This document shows positions 14,605 through 21,893 of a DNA stretch of 21,893 nucleotides, piece after piece. Source of the DNA: JAHDWY01 sp964632865 (GTDB lineage: Bacteria; Hydrogenedentota; Hydrogenedentia; Hydrogenedentales; SLHB01); contig CAZWDH010000095.1 in the NCBI GenBank assembly GCA_964632865.1, forward strand, positions 1 through 21,893, in the 5' to 3' direction. The notes below the pieces were generated by a model. It was not told where the DNA came from and searched no databases. It saw nothing but the letters and a program-made list of their open reading frames with translations. How positions within the stretch are numbered: position 1 is the stretch's first letter; every line of letters begins with the position of its first letter. The translations under genes and the position numbers were made by a program.

Positions 14605-15264
14605 CTATTGCTTGGGCGGATTTTCGCCCGGCCTATCCTCCGCTTTTTCGTGATCGACTTGCTGCTCGTCGTTGTGCGAATCTTTGGAGCGTTTATCGTC
14701 TCCGTTGACCACCTCGTCGTGCCAGCGCTTGACTCGATCGCCGCCAACCTCCCGCGCCTTCTGAATCAGACGGCGCATGTGCCACTCGAAATCCTGAACG
14801 AAGATATAGAGTTTCGCCCGCTGCGCAACGGTCAGGTCCGCGCTGGCTTTCTCGAAGGCCTCTTCCCGCACGGTATCCCGTTTCTCATCCAGCGCCATGA
14901 GCTGGTCCAGGATGGGCTCGATCTCGGCATCGGGCGCGTCGTTGCCCACCTTGTCGCGAAGGGTGTCAATCAAGTCGCCGCGTTGTTCGCCGAGTTCGGA
15001 GAGCGTATCGCGCAGATCGCCGAAATTGCGGACCATGAGTACGGTTTGTTCGTCCGTCAATTCCAACTCCCGCGACATGCGGACCATCATGACCGTGGTC
15101 ACCATCTCGCGGATTTCCTGATCTTTCCATTCGTCCGGCTTGTCGCCGCGCCACTCGCCCTTCGGTTTGTCGCCGTCTTCACAGACCTCTTCTTCGGCGA
15201 GGGCCGAAAAGAATAGCAAGGCGATTGCCAGCACGAGGCAGCCCACTTTCACGAGCTGATTCAT
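14605..15264 (-). CDS. periplasmic Spy/CpxP/CnrX-like helical sensor or chaperone
   Basis: This is a 219-residue protein with a signal peptide (about 1-23, cleavage after ALA). The mature part is almost all alpha-helical and highly charged, with two LTxxQ motifs (LTDEQ at 69-73, LTVAQ at 144-148), as in Spy, CpxP, ZraP and CnrX. The C-terminal tail (about 181-219) is hydrophilic with scattered His, Asp and Glu and is probably disordered. The family holds periplasmic chaperones and metal or stress sensors that act on two-component systems or anti-sigma factors. Its start overlaps the anti-sigma stop as ATGA, so translation is coupled. A role as the periplasmic sensor or target of the sigma system, like CnrX in CnrYXH, is the natural inference; the CnrX metal ligands are not clearly traceable. 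Confidence 0.75.
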   Translation of the reverse strand: MNQLVKVGCLVLAIALLFFSALAEEEVCEDGDKPKGEWRGDKPDEWKDQEIREMVTTVMMVRMSRELELTDEQTVLMVRNFGDLRDTLSELGEQRGDLIDTLRDKVGNDAPDAEIEPILDQLMALDEKRDTVREEAFEKASADLTVAQRAKLYIFVQDFEWHMRRLIQKAREVGGDRVKRWHDEVVNGDDKRSKDSHNDEQQVDHEKAEDRPGENPPKQ

Positions 15265-15923
15265 ATTGCGTTATCCTCCATGGCGTACGCCACGAGCAGT
15301 TCGCGGAGCACGGTGATTTCGGTATCATCCAGATCGACAAGCAGCGCGTCGAGTTCTTCAGAGTCGGAACCCGCCGGCGCCGCGGATGCGAGCCAGACGA
15401 TGCTCTCGACCGCCGATTCCATCGACGCTTCATCCGCCGCAAGTTGGGTTTCATCGGAGGGAACAATGTCGTCTTCCGTCAACGCGATTGCGCTATCGAG
15501 CACGTCTTCGTCCATAAGCGATGCGAAGGGCCCCAATGGTTCTTCGCTGTGACGAAGCTCCAATACAGCGGCGACCTCGGGCTCCTGTTCCTGGGGGGGA
15601 CTGGGAACCGTTCCGGGAAGCATCGTCCATACGCAGAAGCCCACGATCAGCGCCGAAAGCACGACACCGCCGGCCAGTCGTGGTGCGCGGCTCCACGCGG
15701 AGGCGCGTCGTGTTTCGCGGGCCTGTGCCAGCACACGCGTGGCGAAAGCCGGATGGACTTCCGGAGCGGGCAACGCCTTGAGCGCCCTGGAGAGGGCCAA
15801 ATACTCGCTAAGCCGTCGCGCTGCTTCGGGATCGTTCTTGAGCAGGTCGGCAATGCGAGTCGCGTCTTTCGACTCGTCGTCCAAATACGCCGAGAGCTCT
15901 TCGTTCAACCGTTTATCGTTCAT
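15261..15923 (-). CDS. membrane anti-sigma factor (zinc-free type)
   Basis: This 220-residue protein has an N-terminal helical anti-sigma domain (LNEELSAYLDDES at 6-18, then helices to about 75). One transmembrane helix follows at about 82-102, then an acidic C-terminal region of some 115 residues outside the membrane. The HxxxCxxC zinc signature of ZAS-type anti-sigma factors is absent. It overlaps both neighbours by 4 nt (ATGA), the classic layout for a sigma factor and its inhibitor made in fixed proportion. It would hold the upstream ECF sigma factor at the membrane until a periplasmic signal arrives, likely through the Spy-like protein encoded next. The acidic periplasmic domain has no family I recognise. 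Confidence 0.75.
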   Translation of the reverse strand: MNDKRLNEELSAYLDDESKDATRIADLLKNDPEAARRLSEYLALSRALKALPAPEVHPAFATRVLAQARETRRASAWSRAPRLAGGVVLSALIVGFCVWTMLPGTVPSPPQEQEPEVAAVLELRHSEEPLGPFASLMDEDVLDSAIALTEDDIVPSDETQLAADEASMESAVESIVWLASAAPAGSDSEELDALLVDLDDTEITVLRELLVAYAMEDNAI

Positions 15924-16498
15924 AGCAGTTCACCCCCGAGTTCGCTCAATCGCGCTCGAAGTTGTTCCCGCGCGCGGGCCAACCGGCTTTTCACGGTTCC
16001 TTTGCGGCAACGCACAATGGCCGCGATGGCATCATAGTCGAGACCCTGGATTTCGCGCAGAATCAGAACTTCCTTATGTTCCGGACTCAACAGCTCCAAC
16101 GCCCGTTCGATCAAACCCTCGATTTCGTGCAGTCGCGCTGCCCGGTCCGGTCTACTTGAGTCACCTGCCATGTCGCGCATGGCATCGTCGGCTTCCGTTA
16201 AGGAGCGGTGCTTGCCGCGTCCTCGCCGTCCGGTATCCCGAAGAAAGTTCAGCGTCAGGTTTCGGGCCATGCCGAACAAGGCGGTGGAGAATTTGGCCTC
16301 CGGCTTGAGTCGATCCAGATACCGATACACCCGGATGAAACTTTCCTGTGCCAGGTCTTGCGCGTCCTGGTGAGAGCCAACCATCCGGTAGCAGAAGTGG
16401 ATCAGAGGTCCTTCGTAACGGCGCACCAATCGCGCGAACGATTCCATATCGCCCGTGCGCGCGCGTGCTACGAGGTCCCAGTCCGGGATCCCGCTCAT
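15920..16498 (-). CDS. ECF-type RNA polymerase sigma factor (RpoE-like)
   Basis: This 192-residue sigma70-family protein has only regions 2 and 4. Region 2 runs from LVARARTGD to SHQDAQDLAQESFIRVYRYL and on to FGMARNLTLNFLRD. Region 4 holds LSPEHKEVLILREIQGLDYDAIA and CRKGTVKSRLARAREQLR. Length and motif order are standard for ECF factors close to the RpoE group. I chose ATG at 16498, which has GAGG about 11 nt upstream and leaves a normal-length N terminus; a GTG at 16519 would add 7 residues. It is the first gene of the three-gene unit and shares an ATGA overlap with its anti-sigma gene. The 167 nt before it probably hold its promoter; I could not identify the ECF-type promoter by eye. Confidence 0.92.
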   Translation of the reverse strand: MSGIPDWDLVARARTGDMESFARLVRRYEGPLIHFCYRMVGSHQDAQDLAQESFIRVYRYLDRLKPEAKFSTALFGMARNLTLNFLRDTGRRGRGKHRSLTEADDAMRDMAGDSSRPDRAARLHEIEGLIERALELLSPEHKEVLILREIQGLDYDAIAAIVRCRKGTVKSRLARAREQLRARLSELGGELL

Positions 16499-16665
16499 CG
16501 TCTGGGTCGCCTCAACCACATTGACTTGAACACCTTCTGGCCGCCGAAGTTCCCGGGGTGGGCGGTGGCATCAGTCGCCGAAGGGCGGCGTTAACAAGAA
16601 GCTAACCTGCTGAGGCATAGCCTCTTACCGTATTCCACCCGTTTGGGCTTTGAGAAACGCAAACG

Positions 16666-18063
16666 CTACATGCGCTTCACTCGCGGGCCATCCGCCGTGT
16701 CCTCCAGCACCCAGCCTTCGGCTGTAAGCTGATCGCGGATGGCGTCGGCCCGGGCGAAATCCTTGGCCCGGCGGGCATCCTGGCGTTCCTGGACGAGGTC
16801 AAGAATGGACTGGGGCACTTCGTCGACCAGCGGCGGGGAGAACAGCCCCGTCACAGCATTCAGCCGATCCAGCAGGGCCAGCGCCTGCCGGGCGCCCTCC
16901 TGGCTCAAATCATCCTTGTCCATGAGACGGTTGGCTTCGCGGATAAATTCGAATACCGCGGCGATAGCGCCGGAGATATTGAGGTCGTCATCCAGGGCGT
17001 CGCCGAACACGCGCTCACAGCTTTCAATGGCTTCTGCCAAGTCACTGCCCTCGCCCCGGATGCCCTCAAGCCGTATCCGGAAATCGCGAATCCGGTTCAG
17101 GGAAACTTTCGCGGCTTCCAGTCCCTCGAAGGTGAAGTTGCTGGGCTGTTTGTAGTGCGTGGAGATGAGCGTCCAGCGGATCGCCAACGGATCGTGTCCC
17201 ATGGCAACAAGGTCGCGCAGGGTGTAGATGTTGCCCAGTGACTTGGACATCTTCTTATTTTCGACAAACAAATGGGCGCTGTGCAGCCAGTACCGGACGA
17301 ATTGTCTTCCTGTCGCGGCTTCTGACTGGGCGATCTCGTTCTCGTGATGGGGAAACATGTTGTCGATGCCCCCGCAGTGGATGTCGAAAGATTCGCCGAG
17401 ATACTTCATGCTCATGCAGGAGCATTCGATGTGCCAGCCCGGACGGCCTTTCCCAAGTTCCGTTTCCCAGAACACGGCGCCATCGTCCTCGTCGTAGGCC
17501 TTCCACAGCGCGAAATCGCGCGCGTCTTCCGTGGCGTATTCGTCGGAATCGACGCGGCCGCTGGCGCCGCTTTGGAGTTGATCCATGTCGAAGTGGCTGA
17601 GCGCGCCGTACTGAGGGAAGGTGCTGAGCTTGAAGTAGATGCTGCCGTCAATCTCGTAAGTGTGCCCGCGGTCACGCAGCGTCTTGATGAGTTCGACCAT
17701 TTCGCTGATATGGTCGGTTGCGGCGGGGTACTCCTCGGCCCGCTCGACGCCCAGGGCATCGAGGTCTTCAAAAAAGGCGTCCACATACTTGGCGGTCAGC
17801 GATTTCAGTGGTTCTCCCGTTTCCTTGCAGGCGCGGATAATCTTGTCTTCCACGTCGGTCAGATTCATGACATGGTACACGTCAAAGCCTCGATACTTGA
17901 GATGTCGACGCAACAGATCTTCGAAGAGAAATGTCCGCAGATTGCCGATGTGGGCGTAGTTATAGACCGTCGGCCCGCAGGTGTACATCCGCACCTTGCC
18001 CGGTTCCATGGGCTCGAATGGTTCTTTGGCGCGGGTCAGGGTATTGAAGAATCGTATGGGCAT
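16666..18063 (-). CDS. cysS: cysteinyl-tRNA synthetase
   Basis: This 465-residue class I aminoacyl-tRNA synthetase charges tRNA-Cys with cysteine. The HIGH-type motif is HIGN at 38-41 and KMSKS is at 271-275. The active-site zinc ligands correspond to C29, C214, H239 and E243, in the same spacing as C28, C209, H234 and E238 of the E. coli enzyme. The length agrees with E. coli CysS (461). The ATG has GGAG 6 nt upstream. It lies 109 nt after the HDOD gene on the same strand, so it may be read with the ftsY-ATPase-HDOD run or from its own promoter. After its stop there is a short hairpin (16612-16624) but no clear T-tract. Confidence 0.97.
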   Translation of the reverse strand: MPIRFFNTLTRAKEPFEPMEPGKVRMYTCGPTVYNYAHIGNLRTFLFEDLLRRHLKYRGFDVYHVMNLTDVEDKIIRACKETGEPLKSLTAKYVDAFFEDLDALGVERAEEYPAATDHISEMVELIKTLRDRGHTYEIDGSIYFKLSTFPQYGALSHFDMDQLQSGASGRVDSDEYATEDARDFALWKAYDEDDGAVFWETELGKGRPGWHIECSCMSMKYLGESFDIHCGGIDNMFPHHENEIAQSEAATGRQFVRYWLHSAHLFVENKKMSKSLGNIYTLRDLVAMGHDPLAIRWTLISTHYKQPSNFTFEGLEAAKVSLNRIRDFRIRLEGIRGEGSDLAEAIESCERVFGDALDDDLNISGAIAAVFEFIREANRLMDKDDLSQEGARQALALLDRLNAVTGLFSPPLVDEVPQSILDLVQERQDARRAKDFARADAIRDQLTAEGWVLEDTADGPRVKRM

Positions 18064-18172
18064 TCCGGACTCCAGACGCTATTCCGTACTGAATGGTGAC
18101 AAAAGGCGCGGTTTTGGAGGGATTCTACTGGTCCAGGGGGAATCGTTCAATGCGCGTGACGGAGGAGGATGC

Positions 18173-19192
18173 TTAGGATGTGGCGATCTCCAGCAGCGGA
18201 CGGACGGAATCCTCGAGGTCGGCGCGCAATGCGGCCAGCTTGATGTCGCTCAGTCCGAGGTATTTCGTCGAGGGATGACTCAGCAGACTGGTCGCTCCGT
18301 CGTACACGGAGAAGCCGGATACCTCAGCCACGGCTCCGGCCAGGCAGACAATATGTGTCATGGCACGCACGTCTTCGGTAGGTGCGGCATCCGGCGTGGA
18401 CCGCAGGTAGGTTGTCATCGAAAATTCCGGTGGAAGTTTCCACGCCTGGACGACATGCAACCCGATCAAAGGGCTGTAGCTCTCGAGAACTTCGCGAACC
18501 AGTTCCGGGCTCTTGTGTAATTCCGCCAGGACGCCCCTCCGGGAACCGGATACGATGTCCAGCACGACGACCGACCCGATGTCGTGAATCAGGCCGGCGA
18601 CGAAAAGCGCGTCAGAGCGGGGAGACGCGGTGAGCATCGCGATTTCGCTGGCGCAGTGCGCCGTGGCGACCGAGTGGGTCCAGAGGCGGCGCATCTGGTC
18701 TTTAAACGCGGGGTTGCTGGTGATGTAGAGGTTACCATTGGCCACAGTCTGCACGGCGTTGGCGACGGTTCGGGTGCCGAGCCGGGCGCACGCCGCACTA
18801 AGGTCGGTGATCGTCGTGAGCCCGCCGTACATCGCGCTGTTCGCCAATTGCAATATCTTCATGGCGATTGCTTGATCCTGGCGAACCGTCTCCGCGATAT
18901 CCTTCATGGACGTGTCCGAACTGCGCAGCAATTCCATGATTCGCGTGGAGACTTCCGGGAGTACGGGAAGGTCTTCAATCGCTTTCGGCAACGCAGCAAG
19001 CAGTTCGCCCCCGATTGTCCCTTTTGCAGCCGCCTGTCGGATGTCCGTGGCGCCGGCAATCCGTTGCACTTGTTGGCCGTCCCAGTCGATGTAATAAGGG
19101 TTCTTGCACGCCGGGCAAGCCGCAAGTTGAACGGAAGCGCCATGCGTGGTCTGCGAAGGGGCGCCTTCCTCACAATATGGACACTTGAGCAT
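18173..19192 (-). CDS. HDOD-domain protein with N-terminal zinc ribbon
   Basis: This 339-residue protein begins with a small zinc ribbon (CPYC at 4-7 and CPAC at 26-29). An HDOD domain covers about residues 65-270: PVLPEVSTRIMELL, then IAMKILQLANSAMYG, WTHSVATAHCASEIA and GLIHDIGSVVV. HDOD domains are related to HD phosphohydrolases, but this one keeps only parts of the metal site (H203-D204), so it is more likely a signalling or scaffold protein. HDOD proteins are often linked to c-di-GMP, motility and type IV pili. It lies 17 nt after the GspE/PilB-like ATPase gene, which suggests joint transcription and a shared pathway. Its start has only a weak ribosome site (GGA). Confidence 0.88.
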   Translation of the reverse strand: MLKCPYCEEGAPSQTTHGASVQLAACPACKNPYYIDWDGQQVQRIAGATDIRQAAAKGTIGGELLAALPKAIEDLPVLPEVSTRIMELLRSSDTSMKDIAETVRQDQAIAMKILQLANSAMYGGLTTITDLSAACARLGTRTVANAVQTVANGNLYITSNPAFKDQMRRLWTHSVATAHCASEIAMLTASPRSDALFVAGLIHDIGSVVVLDIVSGSRRGVLAELHKSPELVREVLESYSPLIGLHVVQAWKLPPEFSMTTYLRSTPDAAPTEDVRAMTHIVCLAGAVAEVSGFSVYDGATSLLSHPSTKYLGLSDIKLAALRADLEDSVRPLLEIATS

Positions 19193-19209
19193 GTGTTCGA
19201 TCCATTCGA

Positions 19210-21093
19210 TTACTGAGTCATGGTCAAAATCTGGCGCAGCCGGCGCATTTCAAACGTTCGCGGCGTGTGCCGGAGCACTTCGTCAAAGGTGGTAAGACCG
19301 CGAACCGTTTTCGCGATGGCGTCTTCCCGCATACTGATCAGCCCCGTCGTATCGGTGCTGATCTTTCGGATCACATGGGCGGGGCGCTTGGCGAGTATGG
19401 CTTCTTTTACTTCTTCGTTCAGCACGAGCAATTCGTACGCAGCGGTGCGGCCGTGGTACCCGGTGTAGTTGCAGAGTTTGCACCCTTGACCCCGCTTGAA
19501 CTCGAACTCGTGTACTTCCTCGACGGTCAGCCCTATCCGGTCCAGTTCCTGTGGTCCGGGCGTGTAGGGGACGGCACAGGCCGTGCAAATTCTGCGCAGC
19601 AATCGCTGGGCGAGGACGGAGATGACGGTGGACGAAATAAGAAAGGTTTCGATATCCATGTCAATCAAGCGGAGGAGTCCGCCGATGGTGTCTTCCGTGT
19701 GAAAGGTGGAGTAGACTTTGTGCCCGGTCAACGCTGCCTGGATGGCCGTCTCCGCAGTGGTGCGATCGCGGATTTCTCCGAGCACGATGATATCCGGGTC
19801 CTGCCGGACGATTTCGCGCAGGGTGCTTTCGAAGGTGCGCCCGATCTTGTCGTAGATGGAACATTGAATGAGGCCGTCGATCATGTATTCCACCGGATCT
19901 TCGGCGGTGATGATCTTCGTATCGATCTTGTTGCTGTACGCCAAGCTGCTGTAAAGCGTCGTCGTCTTTCCGGAGCCGGTGGGGCCCGTGATCAAGACGA
20001 CGCCGGTGGGGATGTCCAGTACGTCCGTTCGGAATCGCTCCTTCATGGTGGGATTCATTCCCAACTCGTCGAGTTCAAGGATACCGGTCTGTTTGTTCAG
20101 AATGCGCATGACCGCGCATTCGCCATGGACGGTTACATAGATGGAGAGCCGCAAGTCGTAGTCGCGGGTGCCGACTGTGTAGAGAAAGCGTCCGCCTTGA
20201 TGGTGCTGGTGTTCCGTGATGTTGCCTTCGGAGAGCACCTTGATACGCGAGATGATTCGCGGCAACAGATCGAGTGGCAGGTCAGTCTTGTACACGAGGA
20301 CCCCGTCGATACGATAGCGCAGGCGGATCTTGTCCGACATGGGTTCAATGTGAATGTCGCTTGCCCGCTCGTCGACCGCTGAGGAGATAATGTGATTGAC
20401 CAGTTGGACGATGCTGTCGCCGCCGGCCTCTATCCGGGCACTCCGCTCCGAACGATTTGTACGAAACGCTCGGTAGTCCTCGATGGCCTGCCGGATCGAT
20501 TCTATGGGTCCGAGCGCAATGTCGAATTCAGCCCGCAACAGATCTTGCACGGCGTGTATGCACTCGGTATCGGAAGGATCGTTGACGACCACGGTAATAC
20601 GGCCGTTTTCACTTCGACTGAACGGGATGAACTCATGTTTTGCCAGGTAGTCGGGGGCAACGCCGCTCAGCACGTTCGGCTCGATCATGGCGAAGATGGG
20701 TTCGATAAACGGCATGCGCGATTGGTTTGCCAGATTCTGCAGGAGGGTCCGCTCATTGATGGCGCCGAGTTCGATGAGGGCCGCACCCAGTTTGATGTTC
20801 CGCTCTTTCTGCATCGTGAGCGACGCTTCGAGCTGATCTTGTGTAATCAAGCCCTGTTCGACCAGCATGTCGCCCAGCCGTATACCACGGCCATGCCGGT
20901 TCACGGCTTCGGTAATCGCCTTTTTGGTCGCGAACCCGAGTTCGATAAGCACGTCGCCGAGTTGGCGAGGCTGTTCGAGAAGTTCTTGAATCCGTATGGC
21001 GCGCGCAAGCTGCGCCTCGGTAATCACCCCGTCCTTGACGAGAGCCGCGCCGATGAAGGAACGACGCGGTGTTGCCTGGTCCGCCTGATCCAA
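19210..21093 (-). CDS. GspE/PilB-type secretion or pilus assembly ATPase with four MshEN-like motifs
   Basis: This 627-residue hexameric-type ATPase would power a type II secretion system or type IV pilus from the cytoplasm. Residues 13-124 hold four 24-residue MshEN-type motifs (13-36, 44-67, 72-95, 101-124); the last two have the 5-residue spacer typical of c-di-GMP-binding MshEN domains. The N2 region follows. Then come Walker A GPTGSGKTT (370-378), the Asp box AEDPVE (397-402), Walker B DIIVLGE (434-440) and the His box near 465. The four zinc cysteines are C503, C506, C538 and C541. Start is TTG at 21093 with an AGGGGGG ribosome site close upstream. It lies 35 nt after ftsY and 17 nt before the HDOD gene. 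Whether it serves secretion or pili cannot be told from sequence alone; no inner-membrane partner is nearby. Confidence 0.93.
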   Translation of the reverse strand: MDQADQATPRRSFIGAALVKDGVITEAQLARAIRIQELLEQPRQLGDVLIELGFATKKAITEAVNRHGRGIRLGDMLVEQGLITQDQLEASLTMQKERNIKLGAALIELGAINERTLLQNLANQSRMPFIEPIFAMIEPNVLSGVAPDYLAKHEFIPFSRSENGRITVVVNDPSDTECIHAVQDLLRAEFDIALGPIESIRQAIEDYRAFRTNRSERSARIEAGGDSIVQLVNHIISSAVDERASDIHIEPMSDKIRLRYRIDGVLVYKTDLPLDLLPRIISRIKVLSEGNITEHQHHQGGRFLYTVGTRDYDLRLSIYVTVHGECAVMRILNKQTGILELDELGMNPTMKERFRTDVLDIPTGVVLITGPTGSGKTTTLYSSLAYSNKIDTKIITAEDPVEYMIDGLIQCSIYDKIGRTFESTLREIVRQDPDIIVLGEIRDRTTAETAIQAALTGHKVYSTFHTEDTIGGLLRLIDMDIETFLISSTVISVLAQRLLRRICTACAVPYTPGPQELDRIGLTVEEVHEFEFKRGQGCKLCNYTGYHGRTAAYELLVLNEEVKEAILAKRPAHVIRKISTDTTGLISMREDAIAKTVRGLTTFDEVLRHTPRTFEMRRLRQILTMTQ

Positions 21094-21128
21094 TAGCCCC
21101 CCCTGCTGCGAACAGTTCCCGTTGTCCC

Positions 21129-21893
21129 CTACGAGAAGATCGCGTCCACAAACTCCCTGGCGTTAAATGGCTGCAAATCCTCGACTGCTTCTCCAACACC
21201 GATTAACTTGATGGGTATTCCAAGTTGCCGCTGAATGGCCACCGCGATTCCACCTTTCGCCGTTCCGTCCAGCTTGGTTAACACGATGCCGGTGACGTGA
21301 AGCGCTTCGGTGAAGACCTTCGCCTGCTGGAGCCCGTTTTGCCCCGTGGTCGCATCCAGCACGAGCAGCACTTCGTGCGGCGCGCCCGGAACACGCTTGG
21401 CGACAACACGCTGTATCTTCTTGAGTTCCTCCATGAGGTTCACCTTCGTGTGAAGGCGTCCCGCCGTGTCGATCAGCAGGCAATCTATGCCTCGTGACGC
21501 GGCCGCGTCCGCGGCGTCGAACGCCACGGCGGCCGGGTCGGCGCCGTCCTTGTGTTTGATGATGGGGACGCCGGTGCGCTCGCTCCAAATCGTCAGCTGC
21601 TCGACGGCCGCGGCGCGAAAGGTGTCCGCGGCTCCCAACATGACCGTCTTGCCTTGTTGGGTCAGATGGGCGGAAAGCTTGCCTGCGGTGGTGGTCTTGC
21701 CGGAACCGTTGACGCCCGCAATCAGCGTAACATGAGGTCCCTCTTGGGCTTGCCAAGTGAGCGTGTGGTCGCCGGGCTGGAGCGTCTTCGTTAGCTCCTC
21801 TTTCAACATGTCGACAAACGCGTCAGGGGAATTCACGCGGCGTTCCTTGGCGAGGGCTCGCATGTCCTCAATAATCGCCATCGTGGCCTCGAC
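21129..21893 (-). CDS. ftsY: signal recognition particle receptor GTPase FtsY, 5' truncated
   Basis: The frame is open to the right edge of the window, so the N terminus is missing; the ATG at 21881 (MAIIEDMR) is an internal methionine matching the end of the FtsY N domain. The rest is the NG-domain GTPase: G1 GVNGSGKTTT, the DTFRAAAVEQL segment, G3 DTAGR, G4 TKLDGTAKGG, and the closing GVGEAVEDLQPF. FtsY docks the SRP-ribosome complex at the membrane and hands it to the Sec translocon. The closing GVGE.EDL.PF and the IIEDMR helix mark it as FtsY rather than Ffh. It appears to be the first visible gene of the run with the GspE/PilB-like ATPase and the HDOD protein. Confidence 0.96.
   Translation of the reverse strand, partial: VEATMAIIEDMRALAKERRVNSPDAFVDMLKEELTKTLQPGDHTLTWQAQEGPHVTLIAGVNGSGKTTTAGKLSAHLTQQGKTVMLGAADTFRAAAVEQLTIWSERTGVPIIKHKDGADPAAVAFDAADAAASRGIDCLLIDTAGRLHTKVNLMEELKKIQRVVAKRVPGAPHEVLLVLDATTGQNGLQQAKVFTEALHVTGIVLTKLDGTAKGGIAVAIQRQLGIPIKLIGVGEAVEDLQPFNAREFVDAIFS

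Noticed and set aside
16586..16624. hairpins after cysS considered as a terminator
   Set aside because: Short stems (such as GAGGC/GCCTC, 16612-16624) are present, but no T-tract follows on the minus strand.

Overview
The window looks like a chromosomal segment of a high-GC, Gram-negative-type bacterium. Evidence: three genes with export signals, an ECF sigma/anti-sigma pair with a Spy-like periplasmic protein, type II secretion/type IV pilus parts, and the housekeeping genes ftsY and cysS. The mix of an FG-GAP propeller protein, FAS1 protein, FHA-sigma54 regulator and LarA-like enzyme would suit a PVC, Planctomycetota or Hydrogenedentota-like lineage, but that placement is only an inference. 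I see no rRNA, tRNA, CRISPR array, insertion sequence or phage gene.

Layout, left part (plus strand). A 5'-truncated FG-GAP/VCBS propeller protein (1-2313) is followed by a nucleotide-sugar epimerase of the UDP-glucuronate 4-epimerase type (2383-3336). A good sigma70-type promoter precedes a 610-residue protein carrying an XPB-type helicase-associated domain but no helicase motor. A second promoter leads into a tight run: a membrane-anchored PilZ protein, a polytopic membrane protein, a GspG-like protein with an uncleavable anchor, and a LarA-family enzyme (5409-9115).

Middle. A 61-residue minus-strand gene has its own TATAAT promoter. Then come a minus-strand terminator, about 270 nt of AT-rich DNA with several palindromes, and a large FHA-GAF-AAA+-Fis sigma54 activator (minus strand). 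Divergent from it are a 64-residue YfiM-like membrane protein and a secreted Cys-repeat FAS1 protein, the latter ended by a strong two-way terminator.

Right part (all minus strand). Reading in the direction of transcription: ftsY (5' cut by the window edge), a PilB/GspE-type ATPase with four MshEN-like motifs, a zinc-ribbon HDOD protein and cysS. A separate three-gene unit follows, with both junctions overlapping as ATGA: ECF sigma factor, anti-sigma factor and Spy/CnrX-like periplasmic protein. It ends at a terminator. The last gene is a secreted propeller protein resembling GH43/GH32 enzymes.

Together, two candidate c-di-GMP receptors (PilZ and MshEN) plus a GspG-like protein and a GspE/PilB-like ATPase point to c-di-GMP control of a secretion or pilus machine. 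The sigma/anti-sigma/Spy-like unit looks like a self-contained envelope-stress or metal-sensing module. The most notable items are the doubled MshEN array, the PilZ/GspG-like operon, the sigma-anti-sigma-Spy triad and the Cys-repeat FAS1 protein.
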